Positions 42,577-51,804 of a stretch of 64,000 nucleotides of DNA are shown here, in pieces. The position numbers and the translations under genes are program-made. The stretch covers positions 868,001 through 932,000 of the forward strand of contig NZ_JQFJ01000002.1 of the NCBI RefSeq assembly GCF_000763945.1, written 5' to 3'. The notes under the pieces are model-generated. The model ran no database searches. It was not told the origin of the DNA and worked only from the letters and a program-made list of their open reading frames with translations. Position 1 is the stretch's first letter. Every line of letters starts with the position of its first letter. The DNA is from Sphingopyxis sp. MWB1. Its GTDB lineage: Bacteria > Pseudomonadota > Alphaproteobacteria > Sphingomonadales > Sphingomonadaceae.

Positions 42577-43778
42577 GATTGTTCCTGTTTATGAGAAGCG
42601 GTGAGGCGCTTCCAGCGCCGCCACCATCGTTCAATCTGCATAAGCCCCCCAAATCGGAGACGGTTCGACCGCCCAGCGAGCGGCGTGGCCACCCAGACAA
42701 GCTGGCGCCGTTCCCTCCAGACACTGTCGATCATCGGATGATCGGGCGCAGCGCAACTGTCCGTCCATTGAATCCGGGGATCGTCCAGCAGCGCGAGATT
42801 TTCCTGCTGAAGCAGCACTCCGGGTGAGTAGCGGGCAAAATCCTCATCAAAGGCAGTCTTGAACGAAAACGCGCCCGGCGGGGTAAGGAAATTGATCAAT
42901 ATCGCAAGCGGACGCCCGCCCAAGTCGAGCGCGCGCATATCGAGCCGTCCGGCCTCTGCCGCCGCGACAATGATCGCCCGAAACCAGGCGGCAGTGTCAT
43001 TCTGGCTCGCGAGCGCGGATCCGGCGCGCCCTTTCCACCCGGCCGCTTCGAGCGCAAGGAAAGCCTCGGCCCATGGCTCCACCGGCTCCCCGGCCCGCCA
43101 ATGGCGAAATTCGACCGTGCCCTGTTCGGCGAGGCGATTCGCCTGACGGCGCAATTCCTTGCGCTTTTTGGAACGCACCGAAGCCTCCCAATAGGCTTGA
43201 GGCGTGAAGTCGCTTTCCAGCAGCGCGCGTTCCTCGCGGTGGACAATCTCCAGACGGTCGCCGCGCATCCGCGCGACATCGACAAAAGCGCGGTGCAACG
43301 GGCCATTTTCGGTCAGGCGCCGCACAAGCAGCATGGTTTGCGCCCAAGCCGCCGCATCGCACCAGGCCAGCAGGATCGACCAGAAAAGATGTTCAAAGCC
43401 CGCGCGGACGAGCGGCGCGCCATGAAATTGATGATAATGGCTCCATCCGGCCACATGCCGCATCGGCAACCGCCCATAACGCAAGGCAAGCGCCAAAGGC
43501 ATCACGCCGATCACCGGCCCGTCGGCTCCGTCGCGCACCAGCACGAGCCGGGTCTGCCGATCGGGGTCGAGCAGATGAAGCGCCGATTGCAGACACCAGC
43601 GTTCAGCGAAAGGATTGGGCTCACTGGCCTCATCGGCCAGCCGATCCCACGCCTCGGCAAGTGCAGGTGACAAAGCGAGCGGATCGACGATCCGTACCGT
43701 CAGCGGCGCAGGGCCCGATAGCGCGCGCGCGTCCGAAACATCGGCAGGAAAGGCAGGATGGAGCGTCATCGCCATCAT
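42573..43778 (-). CDS. GNAT/CelD-type acyltransferase associated with the XrtA locus
   Basis: A 401-aa protein of the BcsL/CelD acetyltransferase class with two GNAT-like halves. VRSKKRKELRRQANRLAEQG and ALEAAGWKGRAGSAL lie in the catalytic half, and GRPLAILINFLTPPGAFSFKTAFDEDFARYSPG in the acceptor half. Such enzymes acylate polysaccharides or cell-surface amines. The ATG at 43778 is preferred over an upstream TTG. It follows asnB after 70 bases and overlaps the cupin gene by 4, so it probably belongs to the same transcript. Confidence 0.78.
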   Translation of the reverse strand: MMAMTLHPAFPADVSDARALSGPAPLTVRIVDPLALSPALAEAWDRLADEASEPNPFAERWCLQSALHLLDPDRQTRLVLVRDGADGPVIGVMPLALALRYGRLPMRHVAGWSHYHQFHGAPLVRAGFEHLFWSILLAWCDAAAWAQTMLLVRRLTENGPLHRAFVDVARMRGDRLEIVHREERALLESDFTPQAYWEASVRSKKRKELRRQANRLAEQGTVEFRHWRAGEPVEPWAEAFLALEAAGWKGRAGSALASQNDTAAWFRAIIVAAAEAGRLDMRALDLGGRPLAILINFLTPPGAFSFKTAFDEDFARYSPGVLLQQENLALLDDPRIQWTDSCAAPDHPMIDSVWRERRQLVWVATPLAGRSNRLRFGGLMQIERWWRRWKRLTASHKQEQS

Positions 43779-43848
43779 TTTAGCCGCCAAGCGTTAAAAA
43801 CGCGTGGCGTTCAAACGGCAAAGGAAGCGCGGAGGAATAGCTCACCCT

Positions 43849-45744
43849 TTACAGCCCGAAGAGCTTGGCCAGCGATTTTTCGAGCATGAAAAATTGCCAG
43901 ATCAGCCGCCCATGGTCGCGCCGTCCCGACTGGTGCGCGGCGACGATGCGGTCGATTTCGGCCATGTCGAACCAGCCCGACCGCGCGAGCGTCGAAGAGG
44001 TGGCAAGGCCCCGCGCCTGTTCGGCGAGCGCGCCGCGAAACCATTGCGACACAGGCGTCACAAAGCCCATTTTGGGGCGGTAAAGAATGTCATGCGGCAG
44101 ATAGCGTTCCATGGCGCGTTTCATCACCGCCTTGCCCGTGCTGCCCTTGACCCGCATCGACGCGGGCAGGCTCGCGGCAAATTCGACGAGGCGATAATCG
44201 AGCAAGGGCTCGCGCGCCTCCAGGCTGACCGCCATGCTCATCCGGTCGGTCTTGGTGAGAATGTCGCCGGGCAGCCAGATTTTGAGATCGGCATATTGCG
44301 CGCGGTCGAGCGGTTCGCGCGCCGGAGCCTCCGCCATGGCCTTCCAATAACGCGCCTCCGCAACATGATCGCCAAGGCCGCGCCGCGCCGCATCGTTGAA
44401 CAGGCGCGCGCGCTGGCCGGGACCGGTGACGCCTACCGCCTCGGCATAGCCCTCCGCCCCGCTTTTCGACAGGCTGGCAAGCGTTGCGCGCGCGCGCAGC
44501 GGACGCGGCGCCCAGTCCATCTGCGGCCAGATTTTCGCGAGCGGCCCCAGAAGGTTGCGGCGCAGCGCCGCAGGGATCATGCCGCGCAGCCTTTCTTCCT
44601 GATGCTGGAACACCAGACGGCGATATCCGGCAAAGGCTTCATCCGCGCCGTCACCCGACAATGCCACCGTCACCTCTTCACGCGCCAGTTCGCACACGCG
44701 GTAGGTGGGGAGCGCGCTGGCATCGGCAAAGGGTTCGTCGAACATGTCGGCAATGCGATCGACCAACGCGAAATCTGACGCCGCGACGGTGCGGGTGCGA
44801 TGATCGGTGGCGAAGCGTTCGGCAATCTGGCGCGCATAAGCGCTTTCGTCGAGCGCCGCCTGATCGAAACCGATGGTGCAGGTCTTGACCGCCTTTGCGC
44901 TCGCCTCCGCCATCAGCGCGACGACCGCGCTGGAATCGACCCCGCCCGACAGAAAGGCGCCGAGCGGCACATCGGCGACCATACGGTCGGTGACCGCGGT
45001 GCGCATCAAATGGGTGAGATGCTCCGCCGCCTCGCTTTCACTCGCGCGGATGCGGCGGGAGAAGTCGGGCGACCACCACTGGCTGGGCGCGGGCATCGGC
45101 TTGCCGCGTTCGCACAGCAGATAATGGCCCGCGGGAAGCTTCTGAACGCCCGCGACGATGCAATTATCGTCGGGGACATAGCCGAGCGCGAGAAAATCCT
45201 CGAGCGCGGTCAGATCAGCCTCGCGGCGCAGCAGCGGATGGCGCAGCAGCCCCTTGAGTTCGGAGGCAAAGGCGAGCGAGCCGTCGGAGAGGCGCGCATA
45301 ATGCAGGGGCTTCACCCCCAGCCGGTCGCGCGCGAGGAAGAGGCAGCCGCGCCGATGATCATGGAGCGCAAAGGCGAACATGCCGTTGAGGCGCGAAAGA
45401 CATTCCACGCCCCACTGGCGCCAGGCGGCGATGATCACCTCTGTATCGCCTTCGGTCCGGAAACGGTGACCACGTTCGGCGAGTTCGGCGCGCAAGGCGC
45501 GGAAATTATAGATTTCGCCATTATAGCTGAGCGTGATGGCTTCATCATCGCTCGCCATCGGCTGGGGGCTGCCGTCCAAGTCGATGATTGACAGGCGCAA
45601 ATGGCCGAGCCCCACGCCGGGCGCGGTCCACACACCGCTTCCATCGGGGCCGCGATGCTGCATCGGATGAAGCATCGCGCGCACCCGCGCCGGATCGACG
45701 GGCTTTGCCGTTTCGAGATGGTAAAGACCTGCTATGCCGCACAT
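43849..45744 (-). CDS. asparagine synthase-like amidotransferase, XrtA system
   Basis: A 631-aa class II glutamine amidotransferase fused to an ATP-pyrophosphatase synthetase. Cys2 of MCGIAGLYHLE is the glutaminase nucleophile, HRGPDGSGVW and SYNGEIYNF complete the N-terminal domain, and FLSGGVDSSAVVALM is the ATP loop. This is the exosortase-associated subtype (similar to TIGR03108), thought to amidate a uronic acid in the exopolysaccharide rather than aspartate. It begins 12 bases after the xrtA stop. Confidence 0.93.
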   Translation of the reverse strand: MCGIAGLYHLETAKPVDPARVRAMLHPMQHRGPDGSGVWTAPGVGLGHLRLSIIDLDGSPQPMASDDEAITLSYNGEIYNFRALRAELAERGHRFRTEGDTEVIIAAWRQWGVECLSRLNGMFAFALHDHRRGCLFLARDRLGVKPLHYARLSDGSLAFASELKGLLRHPLLRREADLTALEDFLALGYVPDDNCIVAGVQKLPAGHYLLCERGKPMPAPSQWWSPDFSRRIRASESEAAEHLTHLMRTAVTDRMVADVPLGAFLSGGVDSSAVVALMAEASAKAVKTCTIGFDQAALDESAYARQIAERFATDHRTRTVAASDFALVDRIADMFDEPFADASALPTYRVCELAREEVTVALSGDGADEAFAGYRRLVFQHQEERLRGMIPAALRRNLLGPLAKIWPQMDWAPRPLRARATLASLSKSGAEGYAEAVGVTGPGQRARLFNDAARRGLGDHVAEARYWKAMAEAPAREPLDRAQYADLKIWLPGDILTKTDRMSMAVSLEAREPLLDYRLVEFAASLPASMRVKGSTGKAVMKRAMERYLPHDILYRPKMGFVTPVSQWFRGALAEQARGLATSSTLARSGWFDMAEIDRIVAAHQSGRRDHGRLIWQFFMLEKSLAKLFGL

Positions 45745-45756
45745 ATATCTGCGCGC

Positions 45757-47274
45757 TTAGCGGGTTTTGAGGGCGCGGTCAGCAATCGCCTGCGCTCCGC
45801 CCGCCGCAGACAGGAAAGCAGCGACCGCATCGCGGCCGCCCGCATCGGCTTCCGCCGAAACAATCAGGGAGAGCGCGCGCGGATCGCCGCCCAGCAGGCG
45901 CGCCCTGAGCTGCCCGAGCTTGGCGTGTCGGGCGCTGCCCGTCGCCTTGCCATTGACGACATAGAAGGTGGCGGCGTCGCGTAGCAGCGGGCCGGGGTGG
46001 AGCAGGCGCTCGGTCTTTGCACCATCAACCGGATCGAGCGTCGCGCTCCACGCCCAGCGGCTGTCGGGGTCGATGGCGCCCTGGCCGAATGCGGCGACCT
46101 CGCGCCCCTCGGCCTGCCGTTCATAGCCCGCGAGCGCGACGGTGACGCGCGCGCCGTCCGGTCCGGCGAAATGGCCGATGAAGCGCGCATCGGCACCGTC
46201 GAAGCGCGGGGTCCAGCCGGTCTGCGGCGGGGCGGTCACGCTCCACCCCGGCGGCGGTGCGACGCTGAAGGGATCGGCCAAGGGAGCGGCGCGCGCGCCG
46301 ACGAGGGCGGACCAGCCCGTGAAGAAAAGCGGCACGGCAAAGGCGAGCGGGAGGATAATGCGCGCCGGGGCGGTGAAGCGCGGAGCGCTTTCCAGCCCGC
46401 TTGCATCCAAAGCGACATCATCGGCGGGGCGATCGAACCAGCGCCGCGCGACAAGCATCACGAGTAGGATGACAAGCCCGAAGAAGAACCAGCCATAGAT
46501 GATATGATCCATGCCCCCGGCGCGCTCAATCCCCCAGATTTCGGCAGCGAGCATCGTGCCATAGGCGCGCAGCGCATTGGCAATAATGGTCGCCGCGAGC
46601 GCGCACAGGACAAAGATGACCCGGCGCCGCATCCCGCGAAAACAAAGATGCGCGGCAAACACCGCATAGGCGAGCATGGCGATAAGGAAATTCACCCCGG
46701 AGCATTCCTCCGCCACTTCGAAGAAACCCGCGCGGGTGGTGATGAACACCCCCTGCATGTCCGCCTCCAGCCCCGTCAGGTGGAGCAGCGCGACGCTGAT
46801 ATGCGCGGTAAAATTCTGGAGCAGCGGCACCAGCTCCTCGCCGAAAGGAACGAGGAGCAGCGCATAGGCCAGCGGAAAGAAGAGCCCGCGCACCAGCTTT
46901 TCGCCAAGGGTCGCCGCCACGGCGCCTTGCAGCATGAGGATAAGGCCAAGTTGGCGGAACAGTCCCACGCCCGCCGCCGCGCCGACCAGCCAGACCAGCC
47001 CCGCCCCCGCCATCCAGACAAGCGCGGGCCAGCACCAGCCCGGCGTCAGGCGGCGAAGCTGGGGCATGCGCTGATGCACCAGCCAACCGATCATCGGCAG
47101 CATGATCAGGCAATGAGTGAAGGTTGAACTGTCCCACCAGATGCCTGCCATATCGGTCGCATCACGCCAGAAGAGCAGCAGGATGAAGGCGGTGAGAAAT
47201 ACCAGCGCCGTCAGGTGACGCTGCCACAGGCTCCATGTCGCCGGAGCGCCGTGAGGGAGGGCGAAAGCCTTCAC
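45757..47274 (-). CDS. xrtA: exosortase A fused to an EpsI domain
   Basis: Inner-membrane transpeptidase that sorts PEP-CTERM proteins. Residues about 20-290 form an eight-helix bundle with the cysteine-arginine-histidine triad: Cys191 in AEECSGVNF, Arg236 in IANALRAYG and His257 in GGMDHIIYGW. Residues about 305-505 are the EpsI domain (one helix, then a periplasmic globular part). The 505-aa fusion is the usual XrtA+EpsI form. The ATGA at 47271-47274 couples it to the upstream glycosyltransferase. No PEP-CTERM substrate gene is visible in the window. Confidence 0.95.
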   Translation of the reverse strand: MKAFALPHGAPATWSLWQRHLTALVFLTAFILLLFWRDATDMAGIWWDSSTFTHCLIMLPMIGWLVHQRMPQLRRLTPGWCWPALVWMAGAGLVWLVGAAAGVGLFRQLGLILMLQGAVAATLGEKLVRGLFFPLAYALLLVPFGEELVPLLQNFTAHISVALLHLTGLEADMQGVFITTRAGFFEVAEECSGVNFLIAMLAYAVFAAHLCFRGMRRRVIFVLCALAATIIANALRAYGTMLAAEIWGIERAGGMDHIIYGWFFFGLVILLVMLVARRWFDRPADDVALDASGLESAPRFTAPARIILPLAFAVPLFFTGWSALVGARAAPLADPFSVAPPPGWSVTAPPQTGWTPRFDGADARFIGHFAGPDGARVTVALAGYERQAEGREVAAFGQGAIDPDSRWAWSATLDPVDGAKTERLLHPGPLLRDAATFYVVNGKATGSARHAKLGQLRARLLGGDPRALSLIVSAEADAGGRDAVAAFLSAAGGAQAIADRALKTR

Positions 47275-48476
47275 CCTGTCAGTCCAAGCAGGGCACCGAG
47301 CGGCGCAAGACGCGCATCCCAGCCATAACGCGCAATCATCCGTTCGCGCGCAGCCCGGCCCATTTGCGCGGCAGCAGCCGGATCGTCGAATATCGCCGCG
47401 ACCGCAGCGGCCATGGCGGCGGCATCTTCGGCGACGCGCAAATGTGTGCCCTCCACCGCGTCAATGCCGGTGGCGGCGGCGCGGCTTGCGACCACGGGGC
47501 GGGCCATCGCCATCGCCTCGAGCAGCTTATTCTGTATCCCCCGCGCGAGCAGCAGCGGCGCGACCACCGCATCGGCGGCGGCAAGCCACGGACGCACATC
47601 GGGCACCTCGCCCGTGACATGGACGCCGGGAAGCGCGCCCAGCGCGCGCACCTCGTCGGTCGGGGCGCGGCCAACGATGGCAAAACGCGCCTGCGGATGA
47701 CGTGCGCGGATGAGGGGCAGAATATCCCCGGCGAACCAGCGCACCGCGTCGATATTGGGGCGATAATCCATCTGCCCGGTGAAGATGGCGAGCGGTCCCT
47801 CCCCCTGCCCCACCGTCTCCAGCGGCTGGGCGGGATCGAAGCGCGCGGTGTCGATGCCATTTTCGACCGCATGGACTTTTGCCGCATCCAGCCCGCTGCG
47901 CGCGCGAAACAGCGCGGCTTCGGCCTCGCTGACAAACAACGATGCATCGACGGCGCGCGCGACTTTGGCCTCATAAGCGCCAAGCAATCGCGCCTCGCGG
48001 GCATGGACCCAGTTCAGCGGCTGGCGCTTGTCCTGCTCGGCATAAGTCGCAAATTTCGCCGAATCGACATCGACAAAATCCATGATCACCCGGCCATCGA
48101 AAGCCCCGGGCAGATATTGCGCCATCTGCCCCGAGAAGGCGATAATATGGCGGATTTCTCCGCCTGAGAGCAGCGCCTCGACATGGGCGCCAAGCGCCTT
48201 GCTGCGAAACAGAAGGTTAGAAACAGGCTCCCCACGCAAAAGCGCCCGTGCCAGCGCGGCTGGACGCGATGCCTTGCGAACTTCGACAACCAGGCTTTTG
48301 CAAAGCGGCTGCATTTTCTCGCGCGCCAACGCCGCGTCGGCGTCATTATCGGCGAGCGCGGCGACATGGACGGGAGCGAGCTTTGCCAGCGCCTCGAACA
48401 TATGCCAGCTGCGGATACGGTCGCCGCGATCGGGCGGCCAGGGCGCGCGGTGGACGAGAAAAAGAATGTCGCTCAT
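47271..48476 (-). CDS. group 1 glycosyltransferase, XrtA system (TIGR03087-like)
   Basis: A 401-aa GT-B enzyme. N-terminal MSDILFLVHRAPWPPDRGDRIRSWHM and the C-terminal nucleotide-sugar site ARGIQNKLLEAMAMARPVVAS are characteristic of the exosortase-associated GT subfamily. It would add a sugar to the lipid-linked repeat unit at the cytoplasmic face. The ATG at 48476 is chosen; farther upstream codons run into an intergenic repeat. Coupled to xrtA by ATGA. Confidence 0.92.
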   Translation of the reverse strand: MSDILFLVHRAPWPPDRGDRIRSWHMFEALAKLAPVHVAALADNDADAALAREKMQPLCKSLVVEVRKASRPAALARALLRGEPVSNLLFRSKALGAHVEALLSGGEIRHIIAFSGQMAQYLPGAFDGRVIMDFVDVDSAKFATYAEQDKRQPLNWVHAREARLLGAYEAKVARAVDASLFVSEAEAALFRARSGLDAAKVHAVENGIDTARFDPAQPLETVGQGEGPLAIFTGQMDYRPNIDAVRWFAGDILPLIRARHPQARFAIVGRAPTDEVRALGALPGVHVTGEVPDVRPWLAAADAVVAPLLLARGIQNKLLEAMAMARPVVASRAAATGIDAVEGTHLRVAEDAAAMAAAVAAIFDDPAAAAQMGRAARERMIARYGWDARLAPLGALLGLTG

Positions 48477-48518
48477 CGGGCGGCTTTCGCGGTGGCGCGC
48501 GGTGCCGGAGCGATGGCT

Positions 48519-48555
48519 GGAGATTGCTTCGTCTCCTTTGGCTCCTCGCAATGAC
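48519..48555. repeat. dispersed ATTGC...GCAAT repeat, copy 3
   Basis: GGAGATTGCTTCG...CTCCTCGCAATGAC, outer ATTGC/GCAAT stem, between the FemAB and glycosyltransferase genes. It matches copy 1 (14631-14670) at both ends. Confidence 0.65.
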
Positions 48556-48579
48556 CGGGGTGTTTGTGAACGGGGATCA

Positions 48580-49668
48580 TCAGCCCAGCCCGCGCGCGAT
48601 GAGGGGGCCGATGCGGTTGGCGGCCCAGAGCGGTAGCTTTTTCCACAAATCGACTTGCAGCCGATATTTGGCGCTGTCGGGATTGGTATCGCGCGGCTTC
48701 TCTCCCGGCGCGAGCCAGCGCGCATAGACGAGCGGACGCGGTTCGAATCCCCAATTTTTCTTGTAGGCGAAAGGCCCCGTGCCGCATTTGGAGCGCCCGA
48801 AGTCGAAACGGGTGCAGCCGCGCGCGCGGGCATGGTTCATCAGCGCATAATACATCAGCTCATTGGCGCGCAGCCGCCGCGCCTCGGCAAGGCCGCCGCC
48901 CCAATAGGGCATGACGGTGCCGCGCCAATAAAGGCTGAGCACGCTGGCCACTGCGCGTCCGCCTTCATCGCGCACGGTCAATATATCGGCATCATCGCCA
49001 AAGGCGTCGAGTACTGCGTCAAACAAGGCGCGCGGGAACACCGGCGTCCCCAGATTACGTACGCTGGTCGCATAGACGCGGTAATGGTCGCGGCGTTCAT
49101 CCGCATCGCGGCCGGTTGTTACACGCAAACTGCTGGCGAGCGCCTTGCGCACCTCGGCGCGCTGCTTGCGCGGGATGGCGAGCAGTTCCGCCTCGTCATA
49201 GGCGGCAAGATCGCGCGCGAAACCGGCATAGACATCGCCCTCGGCGCGCCAGCCTTCATGCTGCGGGACAGTTCCGCCGCGGAGTTCCACCGAAGGTAGC
49301 TTGAGGTGGCGGGCAATATCCACCGCGTCCTTGGCGAGCGTCGCCGCAACCGCCGGATCATCGGCAAGCAGCCCGCCACCGACGGCGAAGCCGCTGCCTA
49401 CCAGCGCCTCACCGAAAAGCGGCGAGCGGATATGGTGAAGCGGCAAAAGACCGGTAAGTTGCCCTGACCCATCGCGCGCCGACACGAGATGACATTGATG
49501 CCCCGTTGCCCGCGTGATCGCTTCGCACCAGGCGCGGCTGTGAAAAGGCGTCGCGTCGGGGTGCGCCGCGACATAGGCGTCCCAAGCCGCGCCATCGGAA
49601 AGCGGCGTCGCGCCCGCAGGGCCGGGCCGCGCCGAGACGGGCGCGTCGTCCGTCGGGGCGAGGATCAT
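48580..49668 (-). CDS. FemAB-like protein, XrtA system (TIGR03019-like)
   Basis: A 362-aa protein with two GNAT-like folds. VELRGGTVPQHEGW and AIPRKQRAEVRKAL lie in the first half, and ELMYYALMNHARARGCTRFDFGRSKCGTGPFAYKKNWGFEP in the second, which is typical of FemAB proteins of exosortase loci. Probably transfers an amino-acid or acyl group to the polysaccharide or its lipid anchor; donor unknown. Its ATG overlaps the deacetylase stop by 4 bases. Confidence 0.9.
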   Translation of the reverse strand: MILAPTDDAPVSARPGPAGATPLSDGAAWDAYVAAHPDATPFHSRAWCEAITRATGHQCHLVSARDGSGQLTGLLPLHHIRSPLFGEALVGSGFAVGGGLLADDPAVAATLAKDAVDIARHLKLPSVELRGGTVPQHEGWRAEGDVYAGFARDLAAYDEAELLAIPRKQRAEVRKALASSLRVTTGRDADERRDHYRVYATSVRNLGTPVFPRALFDAVLDAFGDDADILTVRDEGGRAVASVLSLYWRGTVMPYWGGGLAEARRLRANELMYYALMNHARARGCTRFDFGRSKCGTGPFAYKKNWGFEPRPLVYARWLAPGEKPRDTNPDSAKYRLQVDLWKKLPLWAANRIGPLIARGLG

Positions 49669-50528
49669 GCCGCTGCCTGCCAGGGCTGGGCGCGCTTTTT
49701 CTGGTCGGGCAGCAGGGCATCAGCGCGCGTCCACTCAAAATCGGCGAGCAATTGCCTGAGTTTCCCCGCCATGGCCGACAAGCCGCTGTAATGGCGGATT
49801 TTTGATTTGAGTGGCGCCTGATCGACCCGCGGCTGGCCGGGGTCGATTTCCCATGGATGGAAATAGAGGATAGCCGGATGGCCTTCGGCATTCATCCGCG
49901 CAATTGCCCAGCGGGTGAAGCCATAAGGCAGCATTCGCATGAAGCCCCCGCCCCCGGCCGCCAGCGTGCGCCCGGCGAGCCGCGCGGTGGTCACCGGCCA
50001 CTCGATCAGGTCGCTGTCGGGTAAAGGCTTCCACACATGGCGCGGGCTTTGCGGCCAGCCATAATGATCGTGAACCACCGGCGCGACGCTGGAGGAATAG
50101 GCATAGCCCTGTTCGGCGAGCACCGCATGGGCCCAGGGGGTGCGGGTGTCGACCGAAAAGCTGGGCGCCCGATAGCCGCGCAGGCGCGCGCCACCGATAT
50201 CCTCCAATATGGCTTGCGTTTTTTTAAGATCAGCGGCGAAGTCAGCGGCGCTCATCGTAAAGACGCGCTTGTGATCATAGCCATGGCTGGCAAGTTCATG
50301 CCCCGCCGCAACGATGCGGCGGATCAGCGCCGGATAGCGTTCGGCAATCCAGCCCAGAGTGAAGAAGGTGCCATGCACCCCGGCCTCGGCGAACAGTTGG
50401 AGGATGGCGTCGCAATTGGCCTCGACCCGGCATTCGAGCGCGGGCCAGTCGGCGCGGTCGATCGTGCGTTCAAAGGCGCCGACCTGAAACCAATCCTCGA
50501 CATCGACCGACAGGCCGTTCTGCATCAT
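49665..50528 (-). CDS. polysaccharide deacetylase, XrtA system (TIGR03006-like)
   Basis: A 287-aa NodB-fold deacetylase. NGLSVDVEDWFQVGAFERT is the start of the exosortase subfamily (Asp-Asp/Glu metal contact), FFTLGWIAERYP and HELASHGYDHKRVF carry the metal histidines, and RGYRAPSFSV is motif 3. Removes N-acetyl groups from the exopolysaccharide. The start at 50528 (two ATGs in a row) is preceded by AAGGTGAGGG. Confidence 0.93.
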   Translation of the reverse strand: MMQNGLSVDVEDWFQVGAFERTIDRADWPALECRVEANCDAILQLFAEAGVHGTFFTLGWIAERYPALIRRIVAAGHELASHGYDHKRVFTMSAADFAADLKKTQAILEDIGGARLRGYRAPSFSVDTRTPWAHAVLAEQGYAYSSSVAPVVHDHYGWPQSPRHVWKPLPDSDLIEWPVTTARLAGRTLAAGGGGFMRMLPYGFTRWAIARMNAEGHPAILYFHPWEIDPGQPRVDQAPLKSKIRHYSGLSAMAGKLRQLLADFEWTRADALLPDQKKRAQPWQAAA

Positions 50529-50571
50529 CCCTCACCTTCCCCACCGCTATAGCATGGGATGCGCCGCTGCG

Positions 50572-51777
50572 TCAGGCCGCCCAGACTTCCGACGACGTCG
50601 GGTTGGGCGCATTGTCCGGATCACGCTCGACCCATTCGATGAGCAGATCGAGAATGCGGCGCAGCGCCGCATCCTGTTCGCTGATCCGCGCTTCCAGTCC
50701 TGCAATCTGGTCGCGCAGCGCCTGAAGGTCGGCTTCATTCGCAGCCGGCGCAGCGATAGCGCTGGCAGAAGTCGGCGCAGCGGTGGCAACAGCCGTGTCC
50801 GCGGTCAGTTCGAGCGTGTCGCCCAATTCTTCGGAGAAGGACGGCGCAGGGGTCGTTGCCTCGGCATAATCATTGTCGGCGCGCGGGCTGAGGGCGGGCT
50901 GCGGCGCCGGAGCGGACGCGGCCTGCTCAACCGGTGCGGGCGTCAGCGCCGCTTCGTCAATGCCGCGATCCGCCTCGATCTCGGCGATCACATTGCGGAC
51001 ATGCTGGCCGGTGATGCGGTTCAGTTCTTCAACCGCGCCGAACAGCAGCAGGCGGCTGACCAGCACGTTGAGCTTGCGCGGCACGCCTTCGCTATGTTCG
51101 AAAATCAGTTCGAAAGCATCGGGGCTGAAGCTGGGATTGCCGTCCCAGCCCACCTTGCCGAGACGATGGAGAATATAAGGCTCCACCTCTTCGGGCTCCA
51201 TCGGGTCGAGATGATGGGTGGCAATCACGCGCTGGCGCAATTGCTCCAGCGTCGGCGAATGGAAAAGCGTCTGGCGAAATTCGGGCTGGCCCAGCAGGAA
51301 AATCTGCAGGAGCGAATGACCGCCAAGCTGGAAGTTGGAGAGCATCCGCAATTCTTCGAGCGCGGAAATCGCCAGATTCTGCCCTTCATCGACGATCAAC
51401 AGGGTGCGCTTGCCCGCGCGCGCCTGTTCGCGCAGATACTGCTCCATCGCGCGCAGCAGCTCGGCCTTGCTTTCACCTTCCCATTCGATGCCAAATTGTT
51501 CGGCGACGAGGCGCAGGAGATCGTCGCCCTCGACCTGCGTCGACACCAGCTTCACCGCTGTCAGCCGATTGGGGTCGATGGTGTTCATCAAATGACCGAC
51601 CAGCGTTGTCTTGCCCGCGCCGACGTCGCCGGTGATGACAATGAAGCCTTCGCCCTGTGCCAGCCCATAGCCGAGATAGGACATCGCCTTGCGATGCGTG
51701 CCGCTTTCAAAATAGAAATGCGGGTCCGGCGTTAGTTGGAAAGGGCGCCCGGTGAAGCCGTAAAATTGATCATACAT
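50572..51777 (-). CDS. XrtA-associated AAA ATPase (TIGR03015-like)
   Basis: A 401-aa ExeA/GspA-like ATPase. Walker A is TGDVGAGKTT (residues 49-58), Walker B LLIVDEGQNLA, and SEGVPRKLNVLVSRLLLFG is the sensor 2 region. The C-terminal 120 residues are low-complexity (Ala/Pro/Glu) ending in a predicted coiled coil (LQALRDQIAGLEARISEQD). Role in the locus is not settled; likely energises export or assembly of the polysaccharide. Confidence 0.93.
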   Translation of the reverse strand: MYDQFYGFTGRPFQLTPDPHFYFESGTHRKAMSYLGYGLAQGEGFIVITGDVGAGKTTLVGHLMNTIDPNRLTAVKLVSTQVEGDDLLRLVAEQFGIEWEGESKAELLRAMEQYLREQARAGKRTLLIVDEGQNLAISALEELRMLSNFQLGGHSLLQIFLLGQPEFRQTLFHSPTLEQLRQRVIATHHLDPMEPEEVEPYILHRLGKVGWDGNPSFSPDAFELIFEHSEGVPRKLNVLVSRLLLFGAVEELNRITGQHVRNVIAEIEADRGIDEAALTPAPVEQAASAPAPQPALSPRADNDYAEATTPAPSFSEELGDTLELTADTAVATAAPTSASAIAAPAANEADLQALRDQIAGLEARISEQDAALRRILDLLIEWVERDPDNAPNPTSSEVWAA

Positions 51778-51804
51778 CGCAATATTCCTGTTTCGGTTCC
51801 GGGA

